Positions 36,084 to 49,920 are shown, numbered from the stretch's first letter. The stretch is DNA of 64,000 bases from Edolisoma coerulescens (GCA_013397115.1 VWZW01006868.1:186001-250000), one strand, 5' to 3'. Numbers and translations: made by a program. Notes: generated by a model not told the origin, from the sequence alone.

Positions 36084-39000
36084 AGGCTCCCGGGGGCAAG
36101 AGGCAATCCTACTGTGTACTTCTGGAACTAGGAGGGACTGCCGGCAGGAACAGGCCCAGAAGGGTCTGTGCCAAAGTGGCGATGGACCTCTAAGTCCAGC
36201 TGGGTAACTGAGAATGAAATTTGACTCAAATCTGCTGACAGCCATTCGCCTGCAAGTCACAGTGCCACTCAGATGCATTCTCTTGGAAGTTTGGGTTATT
36301 TTGGCAGTGGTGATGTTGCATCAGAACATGTTATGAATTTGGTTTTGGACTCTTGAAAGCACTTGAAAGCAAAAAAAAGTTCCAATAACTCTACATCATG
36401 GACCTCACACAAACCCAGTCCTCTGACTTAGCGAAGTTGCACAACCTGGGTTGGGAAATGAGGGCTTCAGCTATTTATATTTACCTTTTTGCTAATGATG
36501 CTCACCTTTTGGATCTCTACCAGGTGAGAATTTCACACATCCCTTGCCAAAAGGAAGAGAAAGCCACAGAAACAATGTATTCAATCTGCTTCTTGTCCAT
36601 GCCACAAATTCTTACACGACTAGTTACAGGGAGCCCTAGGGTGTACAATCCATGGCACCCTTTGTTGTGAATAAAATGCACCGTAAAAAAGAACTTTATA
36701 TATTTTTCTTTATTATGTCTCCGGTCTTCGTCAGAATAGTAATGAGCTGTTATAAATTAAAAGAAGGGAATCTTAGCTGCCAAGAGACTTTTGGAGATGA
36801 AAAATAAAAAACCCCAATCTTTGCTCCCTGAAAACACCAAAAATGTCCAAGAGAAGTGTCTCTCTACACTGGAGGCTGGTATTTCAGTCTCTTCCTTTTC
36901 ACTGGAAGGCTGGCTAGTTTCTTGGCTACTGTTCTCTCAATCCTCCTCAACATCTCCTTCATTGATACTTTGAGCTTTGGTCATTCTGAGAGAGTGGATT
37001 AGAAATAACACAGAAAGAAACACGTGTGTGTGTAGGAACTAATGTGACAAAGGAACTTTGAAAAGATGTAATTATGATGCTTAAGAAGAATCCAAATGCT
37101 TCACTACATGATCTAATGTAAGAGAAAACCAGATTCATGTATTTTCTAAAGCAGAGAGAAAATGACCACTGGACAAAGGAATGGCACAGTATTTATCCAC
37201 TAGGATACATCCCAATACAGAAAAATCAAGTAAAGCCAGAAGAAATTACTGAAATGATTCGTGAGTATCAAAGGCTTGGGGAATGCAGGAGCTGGCACAG
37301 AATATAAGACATTTCTGGAGAGTCATGACTGAAACAATTTGTTTTCCCATGCATGAATAGACTTCTCTTTGGGCAACACAGCTCATCACAAAGAGTTACC
37401 AAAAATACAATCAAAAGTGACTTTTGCCCCCATGACAAAAGCATTGTACAGTAGTGCCAAGCTCTGCTAAGTTTTATTTTTCTTACATGGATTCTGCATT
37501 TGATACAGTTATGACTTTAGACCCTTGAGCTTTGTGGCCTAGAGCAAGCAGACCCAATCTAGCCCAGAATTCAGACAGCACAGCAACAACACGAAAATAC
37601 TTCTGTCCACCTTATTCTTTACTGGAGCCTCATGCCAGGCTAAATACAGAACATGGTCCATTGTTCTATATGACTTGAATTAGAATTGTTAACCAAACTG
37701 ACATCCATTTAGGAAATATGTTCTTACGAAGAGTATTTCTGTAAAACATTTAGACAGCAACAACATAGATACGTTAGCGTCTGAAATACTTCTCATCTGC
37801 ATTCACCTAGCAATTTTATCAGGAAAAGGGTGCTAATCTCTAAACAGCTTACTCATAAAACATTTTAGTAAATGAAAATTATCAAATTGCATCTTTTCAT
37901 GTAACACATTAGAATACAGTGGTGCTCGTTACCTAGAAGTCAATTCTGCTGAGCCAAACCTGCACAGTTTCAGATTCATGCAGCACCCTGGCCATAAAGT
38001 TACCTTGGCTTACCAGGCATAGTGAGAGGCTGGGCTATTTCAGAGAACACACAGAAGGCCCGTGATGGGGAAACAGGGATGTCAATATTCTGAGCTTTCT
38101 GTAAAGCCGTGGAAAAAGATACACATGGCTAACAGATCCCTCCATCTTCACGGATGCTTGCCTCCTTTTGCTAGGAAGTAATGAGCATGGAATTGCTCCT
38201 TTTGGTGTGCTATCTATAAATTGAGGGCTGTGTTGCTGCACTGGAGCTTTAGCCCTAAGGATAGTGTGCTTTCTAAGTCCTATAAAGGATTTCAGTGAGC
38301 AAGGGGTACTCCAAGCTGTGAGTCTGCCTGAATCTGTCTGTTCAGCCTTGTGACTAATTGAGCATCTCAGAAAATGAAGGAAACCGAGGGAAGGCGGTAC
38401 CAACCAGGCATGCAAATTAAATTGTTACAAAGATATGTGTTGAACAACTTCAGATAAAATGAATCACATTACTATGAAAAATTATAGGCTGTAAAATTAC
38501 AGAGACTGAAGATACTTCTAATTAGCCAGTGTTAATTATCTACTCAAAATACTTTGGGAAGGACGAATAGGAGATCCGTTAGGAAGTACATTTCTGCTGT
38601 TTATTGTTTAGGAAGAATTGCTGTATATGAGCTAAACTGTCTGCTTTAAGTGAACACTTGGAGAACAAAAAAAGGTGTTTTGTACTTTGGAAAGCAAATG
38701 TCTCACTAAAACTATTTAACTGTATGGCAAAATCACAAGCAAGAAAAAAATTAAACTTCCTCACAATTTCTAAGCCAATTTCAGGATTTGGTGACATGTA
38801 TTACAAATGCTCTGGTGTAAATGATGCAGGTACTTTTCACCCTATTTAAGGAAAAACCATCCTGCATATTCTTTTTTGCCAGCATTAAATGGCTATGAAA
38901 TTTTTCTATTCCAGCCCCATACACACTTTGGCCCTGCTCTTCCCCATTCCAAATGAGAGGTGGTGCAAGGTGCAATCCCATGTCATAGCAGGCACACTTC

Positions 39001-42000
39001 CACAGCTGGTAGACAACAGTGTTAACAAAGCATTACATTATCTAAGAAATAACTGCAGAACAAACAGAACTGGGATCTAACAAAACTTAGCAAAATGCTA
39101 AGGCCTCACAGAAACCAGCAGGAGCAACAGTTTGTACAGGAGAGGGGATTTCTACACCATGGCAGTAACTGTAACATAGCAAGTGGTCCAAGATGAGAGA
39201 TGAAGACATAGCTCAGGTAAAACGAACAGTTTGGTGAAATTTAAATATATATATAAAAGAAGATATTAGACTAGAACTACCATTTCAATTTTAATTACAA
39301 AGCTTACCCTGTAAACACTGACCTAAACTGAGCTGAGAAAACCTTCATCTCAGTTAGGACTCCAGGTTTCCACTCTACACACACAATGGCAAAAGAACAG
39401 GGATCTAAACAGACCTAATTATAGACTTTTCCTGTTCTCAGGCTATGTGGAACTAAACTTCAAACAATCTAGCCTCTGGTAACCTTGACCTGGAAAGCAA
39501 CTGCTGTTTTGGTATATTAAGAATCTTTAATGATTGTATTGCTCAGATTCTGGGTGGTCACTTGGTTTCAGGGGTATTAGCCAGCCATAGTAAAATCTAG
39601 ATAAGACTCTCAGCTTACAGTGACAACTGAGAGGGCTGAAATGGAAATACAAATTGACAGTACAAGTTTCTCTGATGTCTGCAGATCCTGTCATCGCCAA
39701 CCAAAACTCACACAGCAAGGAAAATCTGCACATGGTCATAACTCACGGAGAAGAAAGTCCAGAAAAAAATTGCCTTTAGGAAGAAATATATTGCATGTTT
39801 AATTCTCTTTCAACTATGTCTTCCTCTTGATTCTCTTCTCAGATATTAAGGGTCTGAGTCTATGCACACCAAATCAGTGGAAAATCTTCCAGCTGTGTTA
39901 GGTTTAAATGTGCTCCTTAAAAATCTAAAATTAAAACTAGCTGTGATGGATTTAAGAGTTAATTTCTGTACACAACATAATTTTTCTATAGTTACTTGAA
40001 AAATAATCAATGCTGGTCCCATTTTAATATTGTCCTAAAACCTGCCTCATCCTTACACAAAACCAAACCAAACAACAAATCACACAGCTTTTGCGAGTCC
40101 TTGCAAGCTTATTGACTTGGGTAACATATTTATCTGAGTGAAGCTGCAGTGCTGACAGAATTCAATAGCACAAACTCACTCCTGGAACTACACCAGCTCC
40201 CTCTATGTGCACCTTGGCAGACACATCTTCTGGCTGAAAGACTGCAAAGAGATAGGAAATAGAAGCGGTAAAACCCAGCCTCAGCCTCCCCTATGCTGAT
40301 GGGTTCCAGAAGATTTATGGTGTTGCTAAGAGAGGCGCAGGGCCAGCAGTCCTGCAAACCCTCGCTCCAGGGATACTCGCGGAGTTTTGTCTACGCTTCG
40401 GGGCTGGCTGCCTTCCCATGCAAACGATGTATGAGGATTAGCTTCTGTGCCAAAGGAAGCACAGATAATTTTGCCTTGACTTGAATGTTAACAAGTAGCA
40501 GACCCTGTGTAAGTGAGGTTTGAAATGTAATTTTTAAAAGCAGCTGTTTATTTAAACTTCACCGTACTGTCTAATTACTGTAAAGCTGAATGGCTTTCAC
40601 TTGAAACCACATGCAATATAGCCTGGTAACTCTGGGTACAGTTTTGGAGTGGAATCCTTGAATCCAAGGATGAATAACACCATTCCAGCTATTATATTCC
40701 TGAAGGTACATTTTCAAAGGCATATGCAGACTCTGAAACAAAACATTTCCTTGGGGACAAGACAGATAAAAAAGTAACTCTTCAAACCTGCAGACCATCG
40801 AAAGCACAGTCTGCAATAGTAGTGGCTGTCAGCTGCTGTCTGATGTGAAAAATGTCAAGAACATGCTTTGTGTTTTACTGCAATAAAGGATTGTGCATCA
40901 ATATAAATTAAAAATACATAGTTATCTTTCTTTGGAAATGAGTAGCTACCTTGTTTCACATATAATTGGAAGTGTTTGTTAAGAAAATTCTCACAGAGGT
41001 TGAAAAATACAATTTTTTATAGTCACATTATCATTAGTGAAAAGTGAAGTACTTACCCTAATTTATTTACAGCTTCACTTAGTTCCCTGATATTATTTGA
41101 CTGAAATATGGAGTATTTACTTTCTCTTCTCCATTAATTTCATTGTAATAATGAAGATTTTCATTCTTTTTAACTTGCATTCACTGTGTTTACTATTGTG
41201 TTGGCACAAAGGAAAATACATTGCTTGGAAAAGATGTTCTGTTTCTGTGGTGGAAAGACGCATGTCAGATTAAAGGCTTATTTAAAAGGTGATAGTTCCC
41301 TGAGGTATGTCTCTCTGAAAGCCAGAATTCATATTGTCTTCTTTTTTTTTTCTGGTTTGATTTTTTTTCCCCTGCCCCCTGTGAACTTTGCCTATCTTTT
41401 CAAACTACTGGCTTGAAGAAAACCATCCACCCAGATTTTGTCTGGCCATATAACTCAGGAGAATTGCTGGAATTTTCTGTCCTTTCTTTTTCTTGCTCTT
41501 ATTCCTGCAGTACCTGACAGAAGGTTAATCAGAACTCATTTTCATGCTCTGATAACCTGTGTAGAAAAAAATACAGAAGGCTGGACTATGAAAGCCTTGA
41601 TTAGTACAGAACAAATGTACCTTAAGGTATGGATGTTAGAATAGTTGCCCAATTCTATAAAATTAAAGTCTGCCATACAAAACCAACAGCAGGAAGTTCT
41701 TTCTTGTCTTCAGAAAATTTACTTCTATTCATTAAGGAGAAAAATGCATTTCAGGAGTGTATATTTTCAAAGAGAGCAGAAGGTGTTGAATCTTTATTAT
41801 TAGTGTCTCAGGGAAAACCTTTCTGTAGACCATCTGGAATTTCCTAAAAAGAAAACATTAGTCGAATTCCACCTGATGACAGCAGGATTTGTTTTCTGTT
41901 TTCATATGCTTTATATTAGGTCCCGTAACTGGAAAAAGCCAATGGTCTGTGGATCAAAAGAGAATCATAGGTATTTGATACTGTGTGGCTTAATACTTTA

Positions 42001-45000
42001 ATGGATTTAAAGTTATTACCAAGGAATCCATAGCAGCTAGCAAAAGGACCTCAGCAAAAAGACAGATGTAAGATTTTTTTTTCATCAGTTGTCTTCCCAT
42101 TCCGTTTCAATCAGGGTAAACCACACCAGAAGTGTTGGAAGCACCTGCTACTATTGACCCCAGCACCACACAGAAAGAAGGGCCGGTGCTTTTCAGCTGG
42201 CTGGAGACAAGAGAAGTCACTTGCTTGGAAACCAGTGCCCTCTGCAAGCAAGTTAACTAATGGCTCAAACCCCACATATGACCTGGTGTCACTTTGGAAA
42301 TAGAAGCTGTTTGTCCCCAGCTCTCCCATAAGAAATGTCTGCGAGTGACTCTGCAAAATCTCCTTGCTGCACACACCAGTCCGTGGTGTCTCGGCTGCAA
42401 AATCACTGAGGTCATGCTGTGCACAGTCCTCGTGCACCACCAACACTGCCCTGTGCTCTGCCCTGGCCTAACATTATCATTACACCTGTAAAATACACAC
42501 ATATGGCCCAGGCTGCTGGGAGTTCAATACTTTTCTGATTATTGTCCTGGGGTGAGAGTTTGGAACAGGGAGTCACAGATGCCTTCAGAGTTGAGCGTTA
42601 ACTGCTCAAGAACTGAGGGAAACTGTTTCAATAAAGTGTCACAGCACAACCTGTGTTTTAAAAAATGTCATGGCCTCAACTCCCCCTGAAGTACCAGCGT
42701 TCTTCAACCACTCCAGTCTTCCTCCAAAAGTGGTGCTGCTGAGTTACAGAACTGCTCTGGCTGTAAGCTGTTCTGCAGTACTGCAAGGTGTCATAAACTG
42801 CAAATCAACAGTCAAGACGCTTTTAAATATTTAATTATAGGGCTCTACCTTAAAGCTTCCTTTTCAAGGTCCAAAAAGTTACATGCTTTGCCCAGTGACT
42901 TGAGACAAAATTCTCCATTACTACTTAGGAACACATGTAGGTCATAAATTACATTAATCTCTGGCTACTAACCCAGTCTGTACTATGACACCACCGCAGC
43001 CTCTGTGCAGATGCCTCTGCCACAAGAGCTGGTTCTGGTATTAACTTTTATCTAGCTAGAAACAGGAGTAATAGAGACTCAGCAGCACGCACTTCATCAC
43101 TGACTGTACAAACCTGCAGCCAAGCCTACATAGATGTATATATAATATATACTTATAAAGTTTGTGAGCCCTCACTAGAACCTACAGTGCTATATTTGTA
43201 TGACTGTCAAATTGCATGCTAGCTGGATTAAACTTGTTGTGGTTATGGCCCATCATTTACTGAGTAAAGATACTGCAAATGCTGACTCAATAGACTGATG
43301 CTGAAAGTGTTTTCCACACAACTTGCACTCTTACTGCGGGCCCAAAATATTTTAGCATGGCCGAAACGAAACTTTCCATAGCAGGCTGTAAAATACAATC
43401 AAAACAAACACAGAATGAAATCTGTTGTATTTTATATAATAAATAGGAACCTTGCCCAAACCTCATGTAAGTAGTTGGTTTTCACTCATATCCCACAGCG
43501 CGGATGCACTCTTGTGTGGTATTAAAGAGTGTGGTTTGAAAATCATTTTCTATTACACTTGTGCATCTTTCTAGGAATATAACAACAGAGAATAAAAGGA
43601 AGCATTTGCTTCACAGTCAAAACACACTGTTCCTTCCCTCTGGAACAACCCACAGGGCTGTAACACCACTCGTATCTCTTTTGCCCAACAGATGAGTAGG
43701 AAAGCAAGAGAGAGTGTAAAGAAGATTTGATCCTTAGGCAGTAATGCTTTCTATACATTGCACAGAACTCTCTTGCATTCCCATAAGGATGAGTACTTCG
43801 TTTCTACAGACTGGGTTTTTCTGCCCCAATCACTCTGACTGCTTTCACTAGCAACCATATCTGATGTGATGTGGTGGTCTGCTATCTGCCCCTATTCTTG
43901 TTCACAGCATCAGCCAGCACTGAGCAATTGCTGGGCCACTGACAGCATGTGATGATGAGTTTGGACAAGCAAGCCAGTACAACTCAAAAGCACTATCTCC
44001 TTTTCAAATGTCAAACTTCAGTGGAAAATCTGGGAACTGGAAAAAACACCCTGATACTATTAGATCCGATTACAGGAATTGAGGCAAAAATGTTACTCTC
44101 ATCCTGAGGGAACTGCAAACCACTAAATCATCCTAAGTTAAGAAATGCACACGCAGTCTTCCATTATGATAATTTACAAATGTGCTTCTTTTATTCTCAA
44201 GAATTTAAAAATCCTTAAAAGCAATTTTACAAATCAGACTCCCCAATGCAGATGCATCTATGTAACACAAAAATGGCACAATGGACTCAAACCAGGGGCA
44301 TTGTGTGCACTGCGGAAGGACAGCCACACCTAAGATAAAAACAGAAGCTCATTTTATAGGCTACAGTAGCCCCACACAATAGCACTGGCACAGAAGGAGC
44401 AAATGACGTCAGTCATTTCAATTTCTGCTACCACAGGGGTACTCTAGGTATTCAGAAACTACATCTGACCAGAGCACCAAAACTAACAGCAATGAAAAAC
44501 ACCCCAAGGGAATCAATTGTGTTTGTATATATCATCCAAAAGAGAAACACAGTCTTCATGTCACTTCAGGAAAAAAAAAAAAAAATCACAGATTCCATTT
44601 GAATTATTACTAAAGCCTTTGAACCCTAACAACAAAAATGCATGCTCATAAAAGGCATACACACAAGGATGTCTTTTCACTTTCCTCACACTACATATCC
44701 CATTCAAACACTGAGAAAACACTTATGCCCCAATCCCTTGTATGTTATGACTGATTTAATTCATCAGCCTTTCAGCACCAACTTAACAGCTCTAGTGACA
44801 ACAACTATGCCAGGACTGCAGCTGTTAAGAAGCCTCTGCAAAGGAACACTTGAAATTTTCATAAGTTTTTAAGCATGCTTTTGAAGAACCTGTTCTTCAA
44901 AAAGTCTAGTTCTTCCAAGTCACAGACTCATCTGTAAAGCAGCAAATTTAATTACAGAAATTGCAAAACAGAAGTGAGGACTACAAGCCAACGAAGAGGT

Positions 45001-48000
45001 GGGGGCTGGCACCCTGGGGGAGCAGCTCTATGGCTCTTCCCAGTGTCTGCATTGTTCTCCAGGTCAGAAGACCATTCCCAAAGAGCAGCAGAGCTCTGTC
45101 CCTGCCTGCTGGAGTCACTCACAGAACTTCAGAGTACAAAGGCACACCTCGAAAACATTCTGGTACAGAAGGAGATGTGACCACAGTGTTGTATGTCTGA
45201 AGGGGAGAATAAGGGAAAAAGGGAAAAGGGAATAGTGGGGGATAATGCCTTACCCTTTCCTGGACACACATGCACACTTAAACATACACCAACAGGTTCC
45301 CCAAACTGCATCAGGTGGCCCTTCTGGGGGTCTAACAGTTCACAGTTATTTAGCTCTGCACTTCATAAGGCAGCAAAGATTCCACCCGAAGATAAAGCAA
45401 TAACATTTTTGACTGCTCTTGGGAATATTTTCCATTTTCTCAGAGGTTTATTTTGATTTCTCAGCTTCACGATTGCTGTGTTTACTAGTAAGTTCCAAGA
45501 TATCTTCATTTTGAACTCAACTTCTTGATCCATGATCCCTGTTAAAACAAACATTTTCTACTGCTACCTCAGTGACATGGCTGACACCAATTTGAAATGA
45601 AAAAATAACCAGGGTATCTAGCACAGTCAAAACAGCTCTAAAACAGCTTTGCACACAGCTTCAGCAGAAGGAAAAGTACAAAGGGTGATGCATAATTCCA
45701 AAAAGTTTTGATTAAATTTGGAATCCAGTAGATGAATTGTGCTCTAGAGATTGTTTTTAGGGCATAGAATTCACCTTAAGGTGAGGAAAGGCCAAGGATA
45801 CATTCCTATGATGTAATGAAACACAGAGAAGTGAGGCGGACTTACAAACCTACGGCACAGCACTTGTTAAACAATACACAGGCAGCATCAGTTATCCTAG
45901 AAAGGATATCCTTGACTGTGAGCTCCACAGGCTTCCACCTAAATAATCCTGCTTAGACCCGGAATTCTGCAGTTTCTTGAACACAAACTACCACAGGGGT
46001 CAGCAGAATCTGACACTAACACAAAGTACTACCATGGACCTAGACATGACTGCTTAGATTTTATCCCAAGGTAATTTCCTTCCATAAAGAAAATAGTATG
46101 AAAAAAACGGTACCTTCTTACTCTAGGCACACATTCCTGTTTATTTTCCATAATAGTGTTAAATACTTGAAGTGCTTTAAGACCAAAAAATATAACTTAT
46201 TTTTTTGAGTAAAATTCTGACAAATGGATGCATTCCATTCCCACACAGTGGGACTGTATCCCCCTTTAGGCATCACCAAATAGACTTGTTTGGTGCATTT
46301 CAGTGACAAAACACCGACCATGGTGTAACAGGGGGAAAGAACTCAGTCTGACTTTTTAGATTCAAGACTCAGTTTATGGTGCTTGTGTTGGAAAATTATG
46401 CTTTTGATTTGTAAATGGAACTAAGTGAGTATAGGAACTATTCAGACAGAAAACCTATGGAAGGGCCATTTTATCAAGATGCTTTTCTGACTGCAATTCC
46501 TAGGCACAAACCCGCATAAAATTGCTTTCTTCCAAAATAGGAAAATGGGTCTCTTGGATTGTTGCTCATAAAGAGAAAAGGGGAGCAGAAATAACTACAT
46601 TTTTGTTCTGCTTAAAATTAATGTAGCATGGAATTTAAATCCAAACCTGAGGCATTTCAAAGATGGGTAGTAGTAACTGCCATAAGCATTAAATTAAAAA
46701 AAAAAATGACACAGAACCCAGGGGCATTTTCATCTAGAAGTTATTACAGGACTGGATTTAACAATAAATTCCTTTTGACTTTGACTTAACTGTCTGAGCT
46801 GCAAGTATTGAGGTCTAGCTTTCAAATTCTTCATTGCATATATTGCATTTTTTAAAATACAGAAAAAAATGGTGATTTATTTCAGAGTCCTGATACCCTG
46901 GTTCCCACACAGCTGTCTAAGAACAGCCCTGATTACTCAGTGCCAGCTCTCCTTGTTTCCAGCTGCTAAATCCCATTAGAAGCAGCTAAAAATGCATTAA
47001 GCACTTTCCTAACATTACTTTTCTGTATAATCAATTTTTGTAGTTGTCATATGGATAACAAACAGAAAAGCTGGATCAGCAATAAAATTAACTGCTTTCA
47101 GAGATGTGTTCAGCACAGTTAGAACATACACAATCTTTGATTTCTGGGGTAATCAGGCACCTAATACCCATAAGGATTTTTTTCTCAAATTCCTGAGCAC
47201 AGCCCTGGCTGTGCTATGATTAATTGCGAAGTTTCAAGACCGATTAATTTCCCAGTCTCACAATCCTGCTCTCAAGCCTACAACTAGCTAAGGGCAGATG
47301 AAAAATTCTGCGTGTCTACAATTTCTGCTGGAACACTCCTGCTTTGAAAGTGGGATAAAAGTCAGGCAATTGCTGGATTATAGTCCACCATTACAGTCCA
47401 TTGCAGAGGACTGCAGAGGAAAAGCATCATTTCCAAATGAAAACAAAGCACTGGTTGCTTCTGAAGTGAAATGCAGCCATGGAGCCCACTTGTATGAAGC
47501 TCCAGTAGTTTGCCAGGACACACTGGAGCTGTTAGTACAAGGAGTTCACAGAGAGGCAGTGACAAAGTGACTCAGACATTGATTTGAAAAATCTGGAAGC
47601 AACAATGGCAGGATGAATTAAGACAGTAGCTGGACAACACAAAAAATGCTAAAGAAGCCAGGGCCAGCACGTGTAAACCAGGGCACAGAGATTCTCACGT
47701 GTACAACATCAACAACTATACCAAGGGCTGTTTCTTACATTTTAAGTGAGACTAGACATAGCTATGGGAACTATTCATTGGCATCAACAGCACACGCTTG
47801 TATTTGGAAATTATGGATTTTTGCTGCAGAATATGCACTTCAGCATCTTGATTATAGTTCCAATCACAGGACAAGAATCAACCTCTTTTAGATAAAAGTA
47901 TTGTTGCACCGAGATCCTGTTTACTTCCAGTTTTGCATCTTGCCTCTCCAGAAATGTTAGTCAGGCTTGGCATGTTTCCGATGTAGGGATTAGAATACAG

Positions 48001-48644
48001 GAATTCCTTAATTAACTTCACACAACCTCTGACACAGGAGCCGAGGCCTCTGTACACGGAAGATGACGTGGAGAGTCAGTAATGGCAATACAAGACACAC
48101 GACCCCCCTGCACTTCCAGTTCTCTACCAGAGAGAGACAGAAGGTGGTTACAGAGCTCTGCATCTGCTCCCATCGGTATCAGTGCAATGGTGTTTCTGTG
48201 GCTCTGAAACTGCGATAAGAAAAAAAAACTACACCATACAGATGCTGTCTAAACAAAGAAAAATATCTAAAAACACACACACAAATCCTGAAAAACACAA
48301 ATCATGGTCTTTATCATTTGGGAAAAGATGCTTTAGACCAATTTACGCTGGCACACAAACCAAAGGTAATCTCAAGGCCCAGTCTGTGGATGAAAAATCA
48401 GTGTACACCCACTAAACCATCTGCAAGGCTCTGCCTCAACAGGAAGATTTCAGCCCCCATAGATGTCAATTAAAAGTTCACGTTGGATCAATCCATATTA
48501 ATCATAACAGCCCCAAGTCTGCCCTGCAAGCAGCGGGACACAAAAGTATTACTTGAACTGGCACAGGATCATGAGACATTTGGGTAGGAGCACAGCACAC
48601 CGACATTTTTCTGCTTATAGCTAACCCGTGCTATGTAAGAAGAC
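36084..48644. other. Intergenic DNA upstream of the CpG island, no gene seen
   Basis: No supported protein-coding gene in about 12.5 kb. From roughly 42.6 kb to the island the + strand looks A- and C-rich (for example 44,640-44,700 and 47,640-47,700). This is compatible with long transcription on the - strand from the island, but no - strand exon was identified. A small CpG cluster lies at about 40,330-40,430 (CTCGCGGAG, CTACGCTTCGGG). A poly(A) run lies at about 44,570-44,585. Confidence 0.5.
44871..44902. repeat. Palindrome plus adjoining short hairpin
   Basis: The 10-bp palindrome AAGCATGCTT (44,871-44,880) overlaps a perfect hairpin with arms TTTTGAAGAAC (44,879-44,889) and GTTCTTCAAAA (44,892-44,902) and a CT loop. 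It is small enough to be chance in 64 kb, but it is exact. Confidence 0.8.
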
Positions 48645-48822
48645 GCACTGGAACAGATTGTCCAGAGAGAGCATGGAGTCCCCCTCACTGGAGACATTCC
48701 AGAACCGTCTGGACACAGTCCTGTGCCACGTGCTCTGGGATGGGCCTGCAGCAGCACAGAGGCTGAGCCAGGTGACCCACTGTGGTCCCTTCCACCCTGA
48801 CACATTCTGTGACTCTGTGGGC
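48645..48822 (+). mobile_element. CR1 LINE fragment, 3' end
   Basis: The + strand shows the sense CR1 3' region: CACTGGAACAGATTGTCCAG, GCATGGAGTCCCCCTCACTG, GAGACATTCCAGAACCGTCT, GGACACAGTCCTGTG, then GTGGTCCCTTCCACCCTGAC and ACATTCTGTGACTCTGTGG. The last part matches the terminal octamer repeat that marks CR1 3' ends. It lies about 100 bp left of the CpG island, so it forms the edge of the promoter region. Confidence 0.93.
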
Positions 48823-49120
48823 TGTGCCGTAACCACTGTGTCCACGCGCCTTATCGCTGCTGTCAATACTGAGAAAACAACACCTTAGTTCCAGTCACCG
48901 CCCATGCACGCTCAGGCTTCTCTGGAGGCGGAAGCCCGGGCCGAGGGTCCAACAGCCCCCAAACACCTCCAGCAGCAGCATTGCGCCCAGCCCCGCCCCG
49001 GAGAAGCTTCTTTTAAAGGCGCTGAGTGCCCCCCGCGGTGACGGGGCGGAGGAGGGACAGGAGGGAACCCCCAGCCCGAGCCCCCTCACACCGNGCGGTC
49101 CGGCGCGCGCGGGCCGCGCC

Positions 49121-49186
49121 ATGTCGGATGCCGTTGGGCGCAGCCGGGGCCCCGCCCCGCCCGGCGGCCCCAGCGCCCCGCACTGA
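49121..49186 (+). other. Upstream ORF, 21 codons
   Basis: An ATG at 49,121 in good context (GCGCCATGT, purine at -3) opens a 21-codon frame, MSDAVGRSRGPAPPGGPSAP then His, ended by TGA at 49,184-49,186. That is 160 bp before the presumed main start at 49,346. If transcription begins left of 49,121, ribosomes would meet this frame first, and it could reduce translation of the main product. If the start site is between 49,187 and 49,346 it is irrelevant. It is a different frame from the main ORF only in function: it ends before the main ATG and cannot join it. Confidence 0.4.
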
Positions 49187-49345
49187 GCCCGGAAGCGCTT
49201 CCCGGCCGCACGCCCCGGGACCCCTGTCCCCGCTCCAGCCTCCGCTCCCCGCGCCCGGCGGGGCACGCGTCTCTCCTTCCTCCCTTCCTCAGGAGGAGCG
49301 GGGGGGCCCCCGCAGCGGGGCCCGGGGCAGAGCCGGGGGGCGGGA

Positions 49346-49399
49346 ATGCAGCCGCCGGAGCCGCAGCCGCAGCCGGAGCCGAGCCCCCAGCGCAGCACG
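49346..49399 (+). CDS. First coding exon of an unidentified gene (partial)
   Basis: The ATG at 49,346 (context GGGAATGC, G at -3) starts MQPPEPQPQPEPSPQRST. It is followed directly by GTGAGG, a good splice donor (ACG|GTGAGG), so the exon ends in phase 0 after 18 codons. The N-terminus is rich in Pro, Gln and Glu, low in complexity and probably disordered. It has no signal peptide or membrane segment. The position in the centre of a CpG island strongly supports a real first exon. Reading on past the donor gives a Gly/Pro-rich frame to 49,660 that looks like GC-rich intron rather than protein. I do not recognise the gene from these residues, and no second exon could be assigned before the window ends. 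Confidence 0.6.
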
Positions 49400-49836
49400 G
49401 TGAGGGGGGGCGGTGGTGAGGGAGAGGTGTGCGGGGGGGATTTGGGGGCGGGCAGGGCCGCCCCGCTGGCGGGGGTCAGTGAGCGAGGCTCGGGGGACAC
49501 CCCTCGCTCCCCCCATCCCGCCGGGCTGTGGGTGTCCCCCCCTCCCCGGGGGGGAGCGGGCTGCAGCCGTCCCGGGAGACACAGACGGGCTGCCCCGGGG
49601 AGCAGGGGGTGTCTGCCCTGCGTGGGCCCGGGTGTGGTGACGGGAGGCGGCTCGTGTTGATCCTGGCTCCTGTTTTGCTGCCGCACTCCCACGCACCGAG
49701 CAGGGAAAACTTTGGGCTTTGTTTTTGGAGCCCTTTGCGGAGCGAGGCGGGCGGACTGCCCGGGGATCCCGTGCGAGTGTCCCCTCAGCAAGGGGCTGTG
49801 GTGTCTGCTGGGCCGCTGATGCTGCTCTTGCTGCGT

Positions 49837-49855
49837 AAAAATAAATAAATAAATT
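49837..49855. repeat. (AAAT)n microsatellite
   Basis: AAAAATAAATAAATAAAT at the right edge of the CpG island, about four units. Confidence 0.85.
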
Positions 49856-49920
49856 AGCAAAAAGCAAATGGATTCACAGGTAAACGCTGCCACTGCCCCT
49901 TGGACGTGACTGCAGCGCGA

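Larger units (their letters stand above)
48925..49800 (+). promoter_or_regulatory. CpG island promoter
   Basis: GC content and CpG density jump sharply between about 48.93 and 49.65 kb and tail off by about 49.80 kb. GC boxes for Sp1-type factors are visible near 48,991 (CCCCGCCCCG), 49,042 (CGGGGCGGAGG) and 49,151 (CCCGCCCCGCCCGGC). I see no convincing TATA box, as expected for a CpG-island promoter with dispersed start sites. The island contains the first coding exon of a + strand gene and the start of its intron. Composition to either side suggests divergent transcription. A single undetermined base (N) lies at 49,094. Confidence 0.93.

Noticed and set aside
49400..49660. Continuation of the + strand frame past the first exon (Gly/Pro-rich)
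   Set aside because: A good GTGAGG donor interrupts it, and the downstream text is low-complexity. It is better explained as GC-rich intron, although an intron-retaining product cannot be excluded.
48895..49893. 332-codon open frame on the - strand across the CpG island
   Set aside because: It is rich in Pro, Arg, Gly and Ala with no domain, and it spans the promoter and both sides of the + strand exon. GC-rich DNA lacks stop codons by composition alone.
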